DNA of 64,000 bases from Hyphomicrobiaceae bacterium (lineage in GTDB: Bacteria > Pseudomonadota > Alphaproteobacteria > Rhizobiales > Hyphomicrobiaceae), in NCBI GenBank assembly GCA_025351355.1, contig JANXWC010000074.1:1-64000 (forward strand), in the 5' to 3' direction. The position numbers and the translations under genes were made by a program. Of this stretch, positions 1-8,729 are shown piece after piece (position 1 is the first letter of the stretch; every line of letters starts with the position of its first letter). The notes beneath the pieces are model-generated. The model saw only the letters and a program-made list of their open reading frames with translations. It was not told where the DNA came from and did not search any database.

Positions 1-2
1 GC

Positions 3-1358
3 AAGTTCCTCGGCCAGCGCACCAATCAGATCCTGTCTAACCAGCCCGATGGCGATCGGCAGATCGATCGTTTGGTCGAAGCTGGTGGCTCCCAGGGCAC
101 ACCAGGACCGGTAGGCTTGACGGGAGAGCAGAACAGTTCCGCCGCCAATGCCGGACGGTTCGCATCATCTCGCCTGGGCGATAGTGTCGACGCAGGAGAT
201 ATCTCTCGTCTCAAGACCGGCGCACGCGATCGCATCGGCTCTGGCAGTTTGGGGTTTGGCCAGAGCCTCGGTCAAAATCTTGGCCTTGGCGTTGACAACA
301 ACAAGGACGGCAATCCATTCCCAAATGTCATGCCGGAGCGCGACTACGAGGCGACGCATAACAATTTGCAGAACCGCGGTGTCGGTGCGATCAATCTCGG
401 TGGTCCACTGCGATTGTCGGGGAGCTTTGAGGGTGGTCAACAGTTCGCGTTCTCAACATCGCTGCGGCAGGTGGCACAGTTTGCAGCTGACGAGCGTGCG
501 AAGACCAATGCCAAGACCAGCGATGGCCTAGAACTTTTCGGTTCCAATGCTCGGGCCAAGGTCCGAGCCAACCCCTTCGATATCTGGGTTGAGGCCAAAT
601 ATGCCGGCTATCGTGATAACATCAACGGCGCGGGTCTCGATGGTAGTTTCGGCCTCGTCACCATCGGCGCCGACTACGTCCTCAATCCGTCGCTGCTGGT
701 GGGCACGACCGTCCAGGTGGATAGTTCCCGACAGCGGTCTGTCGGTCAACAGAGCGACGTCAAAGGCCAAGGCTGGATGGCCGGGCCGTATGCCACCGTT
801 CGCTTGAGCGAGCACCTGTTCTGGCAGGGTCGTGGCGCTTGGGGGCGATCGAGCAACGAAGTCAGTCCATTCATGACTTACACCGATCGCTTTGACAGCG
901 AGCGCTGGTTACTGGCATCGACCTTGAGCGGCCGCTGGACCTATGGTGCTTGGACGATAAAGCCCTCGGCGACCGTGTCCTACATCGAAGACAAAGCGCT
1001 CAGCTATCAGGACACCTACGGCGTCACGATTCCGCAGATTACTAGCCGCCTTGGACAAGCGAAAGCAGGGCCGGAGTTTAGCTATCGCTTCCAGCCATCC
1101 GCGAATCTGGTGCTCGAACCACACGCTGGCATGCAATTGATCTGGAACTTTGCCGGCGGGACGACCGTCGCGGGCAGCGGCCCGCTGAGCGGCGACACAA
1201 CAGGTCCGGCGGGCATTCGTGGTCGCGCTGAACTCGGTATTCGCGCGAAGACGTTGGACGGCATCGGCCTCGACGTAACAGGCAGCTATGACGGTATCGG
1301 CTCCAGTACTTACAGCGCCGTCACCGGCCGGGCAACCGTGCGGGTGCCGTTGAATTGA
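3..1358 (+). CDS. Autotransporter beta-barrel domain protein, 5' end outside the window
   Basis: The reading frame is open from the first complete codon of the window, so the N-terminal passenger is missing; the TTG at 72 is not a convincing start. The visible part is rich in alternating aromatic and polar residues (for example FWQGRGAWGRSS, LASTLSGRWTYGAWTIKPSA, LVLEPHAGMQLIW), the amphipathic strand pattern of a C-terminal autotransporter barrel (type V secretion, outer membrane). The last residues (VRVPLN) lack the C-terminal aromatic typical of many barrels. It lies left of a tRNA-Thr 3' fragment, so it may belong to an integrated element. Family assignment rests on pattern recognition only. 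Confidence 0.72.
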   Translation, partial: KFLGQRTNQILSNQPDGDRQIDRLVEAGGSQGTPGPVGLTGEQNSSAANAGRFASSRLGDSVDAGDISRLKTGARDRIGSGSLGFGQSLGQNLGLGVDNNKDGNPFPNVMPERDYEATHNNLQNRGVGAINLGGPLRLSGSFEGGQQFAFSTSLRQVAQFAADERAKTNAKTSDGLELFGSNARAKVRANPFDIWVEAKYAGYRDNINGAGLDGSFGLVTIGADYVLNPSLLVGTTVQVDSSRQRSVGQQSDVKGQGWMAGPYATVRLSEHLFWQGRGAWGRSSNEVSPFMTYTDRFDSERWLLASTLSGRWTYGAWTIKPSATVSYIEDKALSYQDTYGVTIPQITSRLGQAKAGPEFSYRFQPSANLVLEPHAGMQLIWNFAGGTTVAGSGPLSGDTTGPAGIRGRAELGIRAKTLDGIGLDVTGSYDGIGSSTYSAVTGRATVRVPLN

Positions 1359-1808
1359 TTGGCTGGCATTCACGTCTAAGTTGGAGGATGGCATTCTCCG
1401 TAGGCGTTACGCCCGGCGACGCCGCTGATGCTCTTGAAGATAATCGGTAACGTAGTCGGCACTTTTCGTGAAGCGACTGGCGTCCGCCATAAGGCGCGCG
1501 CCAGTTCGTTATTCTGACAAAGTACTTAAGCTATTGATGCCAAACGCAATGCAAATCATGCGAATGTCAGCATTGTTTTCGTTGATGGCACCGCGAACTT
1601 AAAATCCTGAGGCGCGGCCCTCCTGGAAACGGCGTTTTACTGTGCCAGTTAGTGTGCCTGTCATCCCTGAAATCGTCACGATGTTCCTGCGTCGTTCATG
1701 GGGGGTCACGGCATTTCGAGCAGGTCAAGAAGGTCCGGCAGCGAGCTATTTGCTTCGTCTTTTGGGCGTGTTACTTCATTTACTGCGCAATCTTGACCGG
1801 ACAGGCCG
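1359..1808. other. Intergenic stretch with one strong stem-loop
   Basis: I see no convincing gene. Short open frames over 1642-1989 run across the tRNA fragment and do not look coding. The only structured feature is the hairpin at 1476-1505. Confidence 0.5.
1476..1505 (+). terminator. Stem-loop downstream of the autotransporter gene
   Basis: ACTGGCG (1476-1482) pairs with CGCCAGT (1499-1505), and an inner CGCC (1485-1488) pairs with GGCG (1493-1496) around an ATAA loop, giving an 11-bp interrupted stem. It is followed by TCGTTATT, not a clean T-run, so it may be a weak terminator or an mRNA-end structure. Confidence 0.4.
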
Positions 1809-1858
1809 CTCTCTTGGTAAGGGAGAGGTCAAGAGTTCAATCCTCTTTCGCAGCACCA
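1809..1858 (+). other. 3' half of a tRNA-Thr(GGT) gene, probable att-site remnant
   Basis: The sequence folds as the 3' part of a tRNA. Anticodon stem CTCTC (1809-1813) pairs with GGGAG (1821-1825) around a TTGGTAA loop with anticodon GGT (1816-1818). A five-base variable loop follows. T-stem AAGAG (1831-1835) pairs with CTCTT (1843-1847) around TTCAATC. Then come seven acceptor bases TCGCAGC (1848-1854), discriminator A and encoded CCA (1856-1858). No D-arm and no complementary 5' acceptor strand (GCTGCGA) lies at the right distance upstream, so the gene is a 3' fragment. Integrases that use tRNA genes leave exactly such a duplicated 3' end at the far junction of an island. Confidence 0.75.
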
Positions 1859-2611
1859 TTTTGAATTCAATGGCTTTTGCGGGATGCGGCGCAGTCGTTT
1901 TTTGCGACGTGCCATGTGCGGTACAATCAGATTGTCGGTTTGATTTTCCTGCCCATACGAGCTTTCAAAAATCGCTAGATTTCCCTTAGTCCCGTCGGAT
2001 CTCGCCTCCGCACCTGAAAATGCGGCACCGGTTGAAATCTGCGGCAGGGGTGGGGCATTGATGTCATCGCACTGCAATCCGAATCGGGGCATGTTCGGCG
2101 TGAGAACAGCGCGTGTGCTGTGGGTGCGTCGCAAGTTTGAGCGGGCGCCCACCGGAACGATCAATGCAGGTTCAACCTGACTGCGATTTCGGAATTTCCG
2201 CGGGTGAGACGGCCTTGGATGGGACCGTCATTGTGATCCAGCGGACACGTACCCCTCGCGCATCCGCGCGATCCCGTCCATCAACGCCGGACCCTTGTCT
2301 TTGCGATTCTGCCGCCGCGCCTATCTTCGGATATGCGCGGCTGCCGGCTGCCTTGACACAGGCCTGGTCGGGGCCACATCGGAGGAGCTTCCATGAAGCG
2401 CCAACTTCCTTTGCTTAGCCAATTATCTTGTCGCGGCTTGCGTTATTCGGAACTGCCGGGTCACGGCGTCAGGCATGATCGAAAACGGATCTTGCTCTGG
2501 CGCCATCTCATACATCATCGCCCCCTGAGTAGAACCTGACTGACGCCTGCCGGTGTTGCGATGATCCTGAGATGCGTTGCGTAGGCATCGCGCCATCTGC
2601 CCCGAAGACGT
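1859..2611. other. Intergenic stretch, no supported gene
   Basis: Open frames at 2113-2418 (+) and 2423-2758 (-) have no recognisable domain, and the latter runs into the TAXI gene. A short pairing GCGATG (2558-2563) with CATCGC (2586-2591) lies before the terminator at 2612, which could mark the end of a small RNA. Confidence 0.4.
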
Positions 2612-2644
2612 CACGGCCGGTTCCGAGGAGCCGGCCGTGTTTTT
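2612..2644 (+). terminator. Orphan intrinsic terminator
   Basis: CACGGCCGG (2612-2620) pairs perfectly with CCGGCCGTG (2631-2639), followed by TTTTT (2640-2644). The T-run is on the + strand, yet no + strand gene lies upstream for over 1.2 kb; the adjacent TAXI gene reads the other way. It may end an unannotated + strand transcript or act as a bidirectional hairpin. Confidence 0.65.
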
Positions 2645-2651
2645 GTGCGCG

Positions 2652-4061
2652 TCAGGTCGAGGTTTGCTCCGCGCCGAGGCGGGCCGACAAGCGCTGGCGC
2701 ACGAGATTGACGTGCATGCGCAGATCGTAGAGTTGGCTCGAAAATGCCAGCGGCACACGGATCAGCGCGACACCCGTATCGATCGCGTCGAGTGAAGCGC
2801 GCGCATCGGATAGTTCCGTGTGCGACGAGGCCTTGGCGATCGATTGCTCGAGCGACTTCAGGCGCCGGTACCACTGCAACAAGCGCCGGCGGATGGTCCA
2901 ATTGTAGGCGATGGGTGCAATGCGCATCAATGGCAGCGCGATACTCAAAAGCGGGATGAGGGCGAGCAGAATCTGGCCACCGTGCTCGCTGACGTAGGCG
3001 GTGAGGGCGAACGGCAGTTTTGCGCGTGTCATGGGTGGACCCAACGCGCGCATCAGCACGGGAAGTTCTTTGCTGGTCTGCACGGCGCGCGCTTCAGGTG
3101 GAGTGTCGAATTCCGGGTCGGCGGCCTTGGGAAATTCGCCGTTGCGGTAGAACAAGATCGGCTCGCCGGACTTGTCGAAGCCGGGTTTGGGATGACGAAA
3201 AGCAGCGTAGGTCAGCAATTCTACCAGCGCCGGGTGCAGATCTCGCCGCACCACCAGCGCCGCCGTCGTGGTCAGCACCGTCACTTCGCGATCCGGCGTC
3301 AGCGGCGAGAACTCCACCGCCCCTTGATGCAGGACGACCTTAGACAAATAAGGGAAGCGCTCGGTATAGGCCTCCCACTCGCCGGCGAAACTCATCAGGC
3401 GGAGGTCGGGGTTGCGCAGCAGTTTTTGCACCTTCGCTGCTTCCGGCGGCAACAGCAGGAACGCCACGTCGATCTTGTTGGCGGTCAGGGCGCGGCCATC
3501 TTCATCGAGTTCCTTTTCGATCAAAGTAGCATTCTGCGGCGTGATGCCGTTGGCCAGCAGCATCTGCCCGACGAGACGGCGCGTGCCGGTAGGCTGCGTG
3601 CCGATGAAAATGCGCTTGCCCGTCAATTCCCGCAGACTGGCCGGCGTCTCGCCCTTGCGCGTGAAGACCCACAACGGCTCGATGAGGACGCGGCCGATGG
3701 AACTTAATGCCGCAACATCCTTGCGATGCCACTCGTTGTCTTCCGCCGTCGCCATGCGCCCTTGCTGGCCACCGACGAAGCCACCTTTTACGAAGCCTGC
3801 GCCGACACCGGAATCCTTGTCCACCACCAGCGCCTTCAGCGTATAAAAGCCGTCGAGGTCGGAACGGGTGACGAGTTCGACGCCGAATTTTGCAAGTTCA
3901 GCTTTATACGTTGTCGCCAACTCCTCGTAGAGACCGCCGGCGCCACCAGTTGCGACGACGATCCGGCCGGCCGGTTGTGGATCGCGGAGCAGCGCAATGA
4001 CCGGCCAAGCCAGCAGCATCACCGCCGAAGCCAGCAACGCAAAAATGATGACACGCTTCAT
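2652..4061 (-). CDS. TAXI-family solute-binding protein, membrane-anchored
   Basis: This 469-residue protein has an N-terminal membrane segment (about residues 4-25) followed by a TAXI-type periplasmic binding domain (about 30-340, with ATGGAGGLYEELA and the FIGTQPTGTRR region). A second hydrophobic segment lies at about 362-386, then a basic and helical tail of about 80 residues that should be cytoplasmic. Ordinary TAXI proteins end after the binding domain and sit beside a TRAP permease; no TRAP membrane gene is visible here. The double anchor and tail suggest ligand sensing or delivery to an unlinked partner. Family call is firm, function is not. Confidence 0.85.
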   Translation of the reverse strand: MKRVIIFALLASAVMLLAWPVIALLRDPQPAGRIVVATGGAGGLYEELATTYKAELAKFGVELVTRSDLDGFYTLKALVVDKDSGVGAGFVKGGFVGGQQGRMATAEDNEWHRKDVAALSSIGRVLIEPLWVFTRKGETPASLRELTGKRIFIGTQPTGTRRLVGQMLLANGITPQNATLIEKELDEDGRALTANKIDVAFLLLPPEAAKVQKLLRNPDLRLMSFAGEWEAYTERFPYLSKVVLHQGAVEFSPLTPDREVTVLTTTAALVVRRDLHPALVELLTYAAFRHPKPGFDKSGEPILFYRNGEFPKAADPEFDTPPEARAVQTSKELPVLMRALGPPMTRAKLPFALTAYVSEHGGQILLALIPLLSIALPLMRIAPIAYNWTIRRRLLQWYRRLKSLEQSIAKASSHTELSDARASLDAIDTGVALIRVPLAFSSQLYDLRMHVNLVRQRLSARLGAEQTST

Positions 4062-4231
4062 GATTTTTTCCCCGCAGGATGAACCATCCTAGACAGATCC
4101 AGCCTGGTTGCCGGCGCACCATGCTTTGTGCCCGAGTGCGGCGGCGATGCCAAGTTGTGCGGTACGGTCGGCCGGCTAGGGTCGTTCCGATTTTAGTTGA
4201 ATCACGAAACTACCCTAGCTTTTTGTTTGTC

Positions 4232-4279
4232 GTGCTTCTTATCGGGAAAACCGCTCACACTTTTCCCGGAAGCACTCTA
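4232..4279. repeat. Short dispersed palindromic repeat, copy 1
   Basis: Nested inverted repeat: GTGCTT (4232-4237) pairs with AAGCAC (4270-4275), and GGGAAAA (4244-4250) with TTTTCCC (4261-4267). It shares GAAAACCGC-CACACTTTTC and a terminal CTCTA with the copy at 32808-32856. The final CTA is the TAG stop of the HAD gene read on the minus strand. Similar GGAAAA...TTTTCC elements are, from memory, common between rhizobial genes. Confidence 0.65.
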
Positions 4280-4990
4280 ACCGTGGCCGGTCAGCATCCA
4301 CAAGGCGAGACGGTGCAAGCCCTTTGGCTGCACACACAGTGCCGAGGCGCCGGCCTCGCGAAGTTCGCTTATGGAACCGTAACCCCAAGTTACGCCGATC
4401 GAGCGCAAACTATTCTCTCGTGCGCCGATGATATCGAATTTACGGTCCCCGATCATCAGCGCCACGGTCGGATCGATGCCTTCGGTGGCGATGATATGGG
4501 CAATGAGCTCAGCCTTGTTGTCGCGGACGCCATTCAGTTCTGCGCCGTGAATGGCGGTGAAATATTGTGCCAGGCCCTTCTCGCGTAGGATCGGCTTGGC
4601 GAAGGCGTACGGCTTGGACGTGGCGACGATCAAACGGCAGCCCGCGCGCGCCAGCGCGGCGAGTTCGGTCTCGATATGCGGATAGGGCTCGGCATCGTAC
4701 ATGGCGGGCGCTCGCGCCCCGTCGGCCCCGCCGTAGTTTTCCCGGTAGAGGACCACCGCGCGTTCGACATCGGCCGGCGCGACACCGAGCGAGGGAAACG
4801 TTTCGCGCAGCGGCGGGCCAATCACGTGCAGCAGTTGATCGATTTCCGGCACCGGCAAGCCCAACCCGCGCAGAGCAAACTGCACGGACGCGATGATTCC
4901 TGGTTTCGGGTCCAGCAAGGTGCCGTCGAGATCGAACAGAACGTCCATCGGGGATTTTTCCGCTGTGTCAGATGCCATGAGGTTGCGCAT
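4277..4990 (-). CDS. HAD-superfamily hydrolase, phosphoglycolate-phosphatase type
   Basis: The N-terminal DLDGTLLD is HAD motif I with both catalytic aspartates, VATSKP is motif II (Ser), a lysine lies in KPYAFAKP, and IGDRKFDI is motif IV. The helical cap (about residues 35-110) fits the phosphoglycolate-phosphatase/beta-phosphoglucomutase group. I chose the ATG at 4990 (237 residues); ATG at 4978 or 4948 is also possible, and an in-frame start at 5059 would leave only 45 bases to eutB. Substrate cannot be told from the sequence. The stop codon lies inside a dispersed repeat. Confidence 0.85.
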   Translation of the reverse strand: MRNLMASDTAEKSPMDVLFDLDGTLLDPKPGIIASVQFALRGLGLPVPEIDQLLHVIGPPLRETFPSLGVAPADVERAVVLYRENYGGADGARAPAMYDAEPYPHIETELAALARAGCRLIVATSKPYAFAKPILREKGLAQYFTAIHGAELNGVRDNKAELIAHIIATEGIDPTVALMIGDRKFDIIGARENSLRSIGVTWGYGSISELREAGASALCVQPKGLHRLALWMLTGHG

Positions 4991-5104
4991 TGCCTGTCGG
5001 GGGTCAAGTGGCGTTGGCGCGTTTGCGTGTGCCGCTTCGCGCTTGACACGCTGGCGCACAGTTGATCAGCGTGCAAGGACTGCAGCGATGCGAAAGTTCC
5101 TCTG

Positions 5105-6502
5105 ATGCCTTTCCATCACCGGATCAAGAACACCACCTACAGCTTTGGCTCCCTGGCGGAACTGTTGGCCAAAGCGTCGCCGCCACGCGCGGGCGACAAG
5201 TTGGCGGGCCTCGCCGCCCGGAGCGCCGAGGAAAATATTGCGGCAAAATATGCCCTCGCCGACGTGCCATTGAAGTCGATCGTCGCAGCCCCGCTCATTG
5301 CCTATGAGACGGACGACGTGACGCGGCTGATCCTCGATACGCATGATGCCCAGGCCTTTGCGGCGATTGCGAGCCTGACCGTCGGGGAGTTTCGCGAATA
5401 TCTGCTGGCGCAGGAGACGACACCGGCGCACCTGTCGGGACTAGCGCGCGCCATAACGCCGGAAATCGCCGCGGCCGTATCCAAGCTGATGCGTAACCAG
5501 GACCTCGTCCTGGCCGCGCGCAAATGCCGTGTCGTGACTGCTTTTCGCAACACTATCGGTCTGCCCGGCACGCTGTCGGTGCGCTTGCAGCCAAACCATC
5601 CGACGGATGATCCCGTCGGCATCATGGCGGCGATCGCGGACGGACTGATGTATGGGGCCGGCGATGCGGTGATCGGCATCAACCCGGCGTCGGACTCCGT
5701 TGGCGGCATCGAGAGATTGCTGCGCTTGCTGGATGAATGCATCACGCGATATTCGATCCCTACGCAGGCCTGCGTGCTGACGCATATCACGACGTCGCTT
5801 GCGTTATTAGAAAGGCAAGTGCCGATCGATCTCGTTTTTCAATCGATCGGCGGTACCGAGGCCGTCAACCGCTCATTCGGGGTGACAATGGACCTGCTTC
5901 GCGAAGCCAACGAAGCGGCACGCGCGCTGAGGCGCGGAGCGGCAGGCCAAAACGTCATGTATTTTGAAACCGGTCAGGGGTCCGCCTTATCGGCCAACGC
6001 GCACCACGGGATCGATCAACAGACCTGCGAAGCGCGCGCCTACGCCGTTGCCCGCGCCTTCGATCCGCTGCTGGTGAATTCGGTCGTCGGCTTCATCGGC
6101 CCGGAATATCTCTATGACGGCAAGGAAATTCTGCGGGCGGCATTGGAAGACCACTTTTGCGGCAAGCTGCTGGGTCTGCCGATGGGGCTCGACATCTGCT
6201 ACACCAATCACGCCGAGGCCGATCAGGACGATATGGACACGATGCTCACGGTGCTTGCTGCTGCTGGCGTCACGTTCGTCATGGGCGTGCCGGGCGCTGA
6301 CGATGTGATGCTGAACTACCAATCCACGTCCTTTCATGACGCCCTCTATGCGCGCGAGATTTTTGGATTGAAGCGGGCACCCGAATTCGAAGGTTGGCTC
6401 GCCGAAATGGGCATTACGGATGCGAGCGGGCGGCTCGCACCACCTCGATCTGATCACCCACTGATTGCCGCTGCCACTCAAATGCCGGGAGCTGGCTCAT
6501 GA
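5105..6502 (+). CDS. eutB: Ethanolamine ammonia-lyase heavy chain
   Basis: This large catalytic subunit uses adenosylcobalamin to convert ethanolamine to acetaldehyde and ammonia in the cytoplasm. The 465 residues align in memory with enterobacterial EutB throughout: SARLQPN-like VRLQPNHPTDD, GVGDAVIG-like GAGDAVIGINP, IPTQACVLTH, FETGQGSALSA, GFIGPEYLY, DHFCGKL and MLNYQSTSFHD. It overlaps eutC by four bases (ATGA), so the two subunits are translationally coupled. No microcompartment, eutA reactivase, aldehyde dehydrogenase or ethanolamine permease lies nearby, so the acetaldehyde must be handled by unlinked genes. Confidence 0.97.
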   Translation: MPFHHRIKNTTYSFGSLAELLAKASPPRAGDKLAGLAARSAEENIAAKYALADVPLKSIVAAPLIAYETDDVTRLILDTHDAQAFAAIASLTVGEFREYLLAQETTPAHLSGLARAITPEIAAAVSKLMRNQDLVLAARKCRVVTAFRNTIGLPGTLSVRLQPNHPTDDPVGIMAAIADGLMYGAGDAVIGINPASDSVGGIERLLRLLDECITRYSIPTQACVLTHITTSLALLERQVPIDLVFQSIGGTEAVNRSFGVTMDLLREANEAARALRRGAAGQNVMYFETGQGSALSANAHHGIDQQTCEARAYAVARAFDPLLVNSVVGFIGPEYLYDGKEILRAALEDHFCGKLLGLPMGLDICYTNHAEADQDDMDTMLTVLAAAGVTFVMGVPGADDVMLNYQSTSFHDALYAREIFGLKRAPEFEGWLAEMGITDASGRLAPPRSDHPLIAAATQMPGAGS

Positions 6503-7290
6503 GCGGCCCGCGCCGCGATCCGTGGTCGGTGCTGCAGAGCCGCACGCCCGCGCGCATCGGGTTGGGTCGCTGCGGCATATCCTTGCCGACGCGAGAGGTG
6601 CTGGCATTCGGCCTTGCGCACGCGCAGGCGCGCGATGCCGTGCATGCTTCTTTTGACAGCACTGCATTAGCCGCCACGCTTTCTGCGCTGGGCTTGATGA
6701 CGATCGAGGTCGATAGCGAGGCGACCGAACGGTCGCATTATCTGCGTCGGCCCGATCTCGGTCGAAGGCTGAGCGAGGCATCTCGCGCGCGGGTGTCGGG
6801 ACTAAAAAGCAAACGGTGCGATCTTGCTTTGGTGGTCGGCGATGGCCTGTCGGCGTCGGCGGTGGCAGCGCATGCACCGGCGCTGATCGCTGCTTTTCTG
6901 CCGTTGGCGGCAAAGCTGGGATTGAAGCTCGGCCCTGTTGCGATTGCCACGGGTGCGCGCGTCGCGCTGGGCGACGAAATCGGTGTGTTGCTGAAGGCCA
7001 GAGCGATTGCGGTGCTGATCGGTGAGCGGCCGGGGCTGTCTTCAGCCGACAGTCTGGGCGTTTATCTGACGTACGATCCGCGACCAGGGCGCAACGATGC
7101 CGAGCGCAATTGCATCTCCAATGTTCGACCGGAAGGGCTCGCGATCGCTGTCGCTGCCTTCAAACTGGCTTGGCTCATCGACGCAAGTCTGGCTCGCGGA
7201 CTTTCCGGCGTCGCGCTGAAGGACGACAGCGAGACGGCATTGCCGCGTGAGGACACTGCGTCGAGCCTGGGGAGGCGCGACAACGATTGA
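6499..7290 (+). CDS. eutC: Ethanolamine ammonia-lyase light chain
   Basis: This 263-residue small subunit completes the adenosylcobalamin-binding site of ethanolamine ammonia-lyase. It has the conserved opening (WSVLQSRTPARIGLGRCG), the RPDLGRRL segment, the VVGDGLSA segment, the GERPGLSSADSLGVYLTY stretch and the late RNCISNVRPEGL-like motif. The start overlaps the eutB stop. It runs convergently into the Tat-exported protein gene, with only eight bases between the stops. Confidence 0.97.
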   Translation: MSGPRRDPWSVLQSRTPARIGLGRCGISLPTREVLAFGLAHAQARDAVHASFDSTALAATLSALGLMTIEVDSEATERSHYLRRPDLGRRLSEASRARVSGLKSKRCDLALVVGDGLSASAVAAHAPALIAAFLPLAAKLGLKLGPVAIATGARVALGDEIGVLLKARAIAVLIGERPGLSSADSLGVYLTYDPRPGRNDAERNCISNVRPEGLAIAVAAFKLAWLIDASLARGLSGVALKDDSETALPREDTASSLGRRDND

Positions 7291-7298
7291 GCAACGTT

Positions 7299-8729
7299 TC
7301 ATGCGACGATGTTACCGGACATGGTGATGTGCTTCGGCGCGGTGGCAGAAAGCAGATCCGTGCCGACGGGCTTGCCATGATCCATCGCGCGGATGGCGCC
7401 GCCCGTCGCGCCGGATATCATGTTGTTGGCGAGCAGGCATTTCCCGGCCCCGGTGTCGCCGCTGACGGCAATGCCGATCGTTGACGCGCGGATGAGATTG
7501 CCGGTCGCCACCACGTCACGCAGATGCGGCCCCCATCCGATCGCGATACCCGCCGTCGGCGCGCCCTCGATGACGTTCGAGGACACAACGGCGTCGGCCT
7601 CGACGACGATCCCTTCGCCGCGCTTGTCGACGAGTTCGTGCTCGCGTCGCACGAGATTGCGGATGAGATTGCCCTGCACCACTGCAAGCCGCCCGCCTTC
7701 GCGGAAATTGGCGACGGCGATACCTGTCGCTGCACCGTCGATGATGTTGTTGGCGATCAGCGCCCCCTCGAAGCCGAACTCGGCGTACAAGGCGACTTCA
7801 CCGGCGCGCGCGACGTGATTGCCGAGCATCTGAATATTGCTCGAGGCGTTGCCGCGAATGGCGGAGTAGGCGCAATCGCTGATGCGGCAGTTTACAACGC
7901 CAACGTCGGCTGAACGAAACACGTTGATGCCGTTGCCGTACTGGCCGCTGCCGCCGGAACGATTACCGATACGGGCGATGGCTACGTCGCTAATTCTAGT
8001 GCCGTCGCGGCCGTGCTGCGAGCGCCACACGAGGATGCCGTTGTCGCCGCAGTCGGTGACGACGCCGCCGCTGATGATCAGGCCACCATCGAGCATGTCG
8101 GCGTCGAGGCTCCGAAGGCCGGCGTCTGCCGCACCCTCGATGCGGCTGTCGGCAATGCGTCCGGCGCAGCGCAGCAGGTGCAGTCCGTTGGCGGCGGACG
8201 ACTTGATGTGCAGACCGGTCAGGTTAATGTCGCGACAGTCGGAAATTTGAATGAGGGCTTGGGTGCGGCTGCGATCGAGCGGCAGGTTGGCGCCGTCGAT
8301 TTGCAGGTGCTCGAGGCGGATGCCGGGCGCAGCAGCGGCGATCAAGCCGACGCCGGCGCCGCTATAGCGCAACACGGTATGGCCGGGTGCGCCGATCAGC
8401 CGGGAGCCGGGTCGCAGCTGCAAGCCGGCGAACAGATAAATGCCCGGCGGCAGGCTGAGGCCGAGGCCCTTGGCCGTGGCTTGGTCGATGGCCGCCTGCA
8501 GCGCCGTGGTCTGGTCGCGGTCAGTCGACGGCGTGATGCCGAAGGCGGCGGCGGGAACCAACGTCGCATCGCCGGCAGCGACGGCAACAGGGGCAGCTTT
8601 GCCGGCCGACAATGTCGGCACCGCCGTGCTGCGGCTGGCGGCGTTAGCGTGGCCGGCAGTCAACAACGGCGCGGCAGCAAGTCCGGCGCCGAGCAGGGCG
8701 CGGCGATGCAGGTTGGGCGATGCGGTCAT
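7299..8729 (-). CDS. Tat-exported right-handed beta-helix protein (TIGR03808 type)
   Basis: The start ATG at 8729 gives 476 residues opening with a twin-arginine signal (HRRALLGAG, then an alanine-rich stretch ending near AASRS). The mature part has many short repeats of the kind seen in pectate-lyase-like parallel beta-helices, with recurring N-I/G-I-V/A turns and asparagine ladders (for example GNGINVF, NNIIDGA, GNLIRN). Proteins of this kind in rhizobia are annotated as a Tat-translocated repetitive family of unknown function. No catalytic residues could be assigned. A TTG 12 bases upstream is an alternative start. Last gene of the run GT4-meaB-pcp. Confidence 0.82.
   Translation of the reverse strand: MTASPNLHRRALLGAGLAAAPLLTAGHANAASRSTAVPTLSAGKAAPVAVAAGDATLVPAAAFGITPSTDRDQTTALQAAIDQATAKGLGLSLPPGIYLFAGLQLRPGSRLIGAPGHTVLRYSGAGVGLIAAAAPGIRLEHLQIDGANLPLDRSRTQALIQISDCRDINLTGLHIKSSAANGLHLLRCAGRIADSRIEGAADAGLRSLDADMLDGGLIISGGVVTDCGDNGILVWRSQHGRDGTRISDVAIARIGNRSGGSGQYGNGINVFRSADVGVVNCRISDCAYSAIRGNASSNIQMLGNHVARAGEVALYAEFGFEGALIANNIIDGAATGIAVANFREGGRLAVVQGNLIRNLVRREHELVDKRGEGIVVEADAVVSSNVIEGAPTAGIAIGWGPHLRDVVATGNLIRASTIGIAVSGDTGAGKCLLANNMISGATGGAIRAMDHGKPVGTDLLSATAPKHITMSGNIVA

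Noticed and set aside
1738-1858. Complete tRNA using GCAGCGA near 1739 as the 5' acceptor strand
   Set aside because: It would be 120 bases long, has a mismatch and no D-arm, so the 3'-fragment reading is better.
1642-1989. Open frames of 115 and 70 codons
   Set aside because: They run across the tRNA-Thr fragment and show no protein-like pattern or ribosome site.
2113-2418. 101-codon frame in the left intergenic region
   Set aside because: Arg/Pro/Ser-rich composition typical of non-coding GC-rich DNA; no domain or start signal.
2423-2518. Short minus-strand frame beginning MMYEMAPEQ
   Set aside because: Too short and unsupported; it lies in the stretch before the orphan terminator and no family was recognised.
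2820-3707. 295-codon frame opposite the TAXI gene
   Set aside because: Shadow of the minus-strand gene caused by high GC; no protein-like motif.
4990-5104. Cobalamin riboswitch upstream of eutB or meaB
   Set aside because: I looked for a B12-box-like stretch and saw none; the gap before eutB is only about 115 bases.
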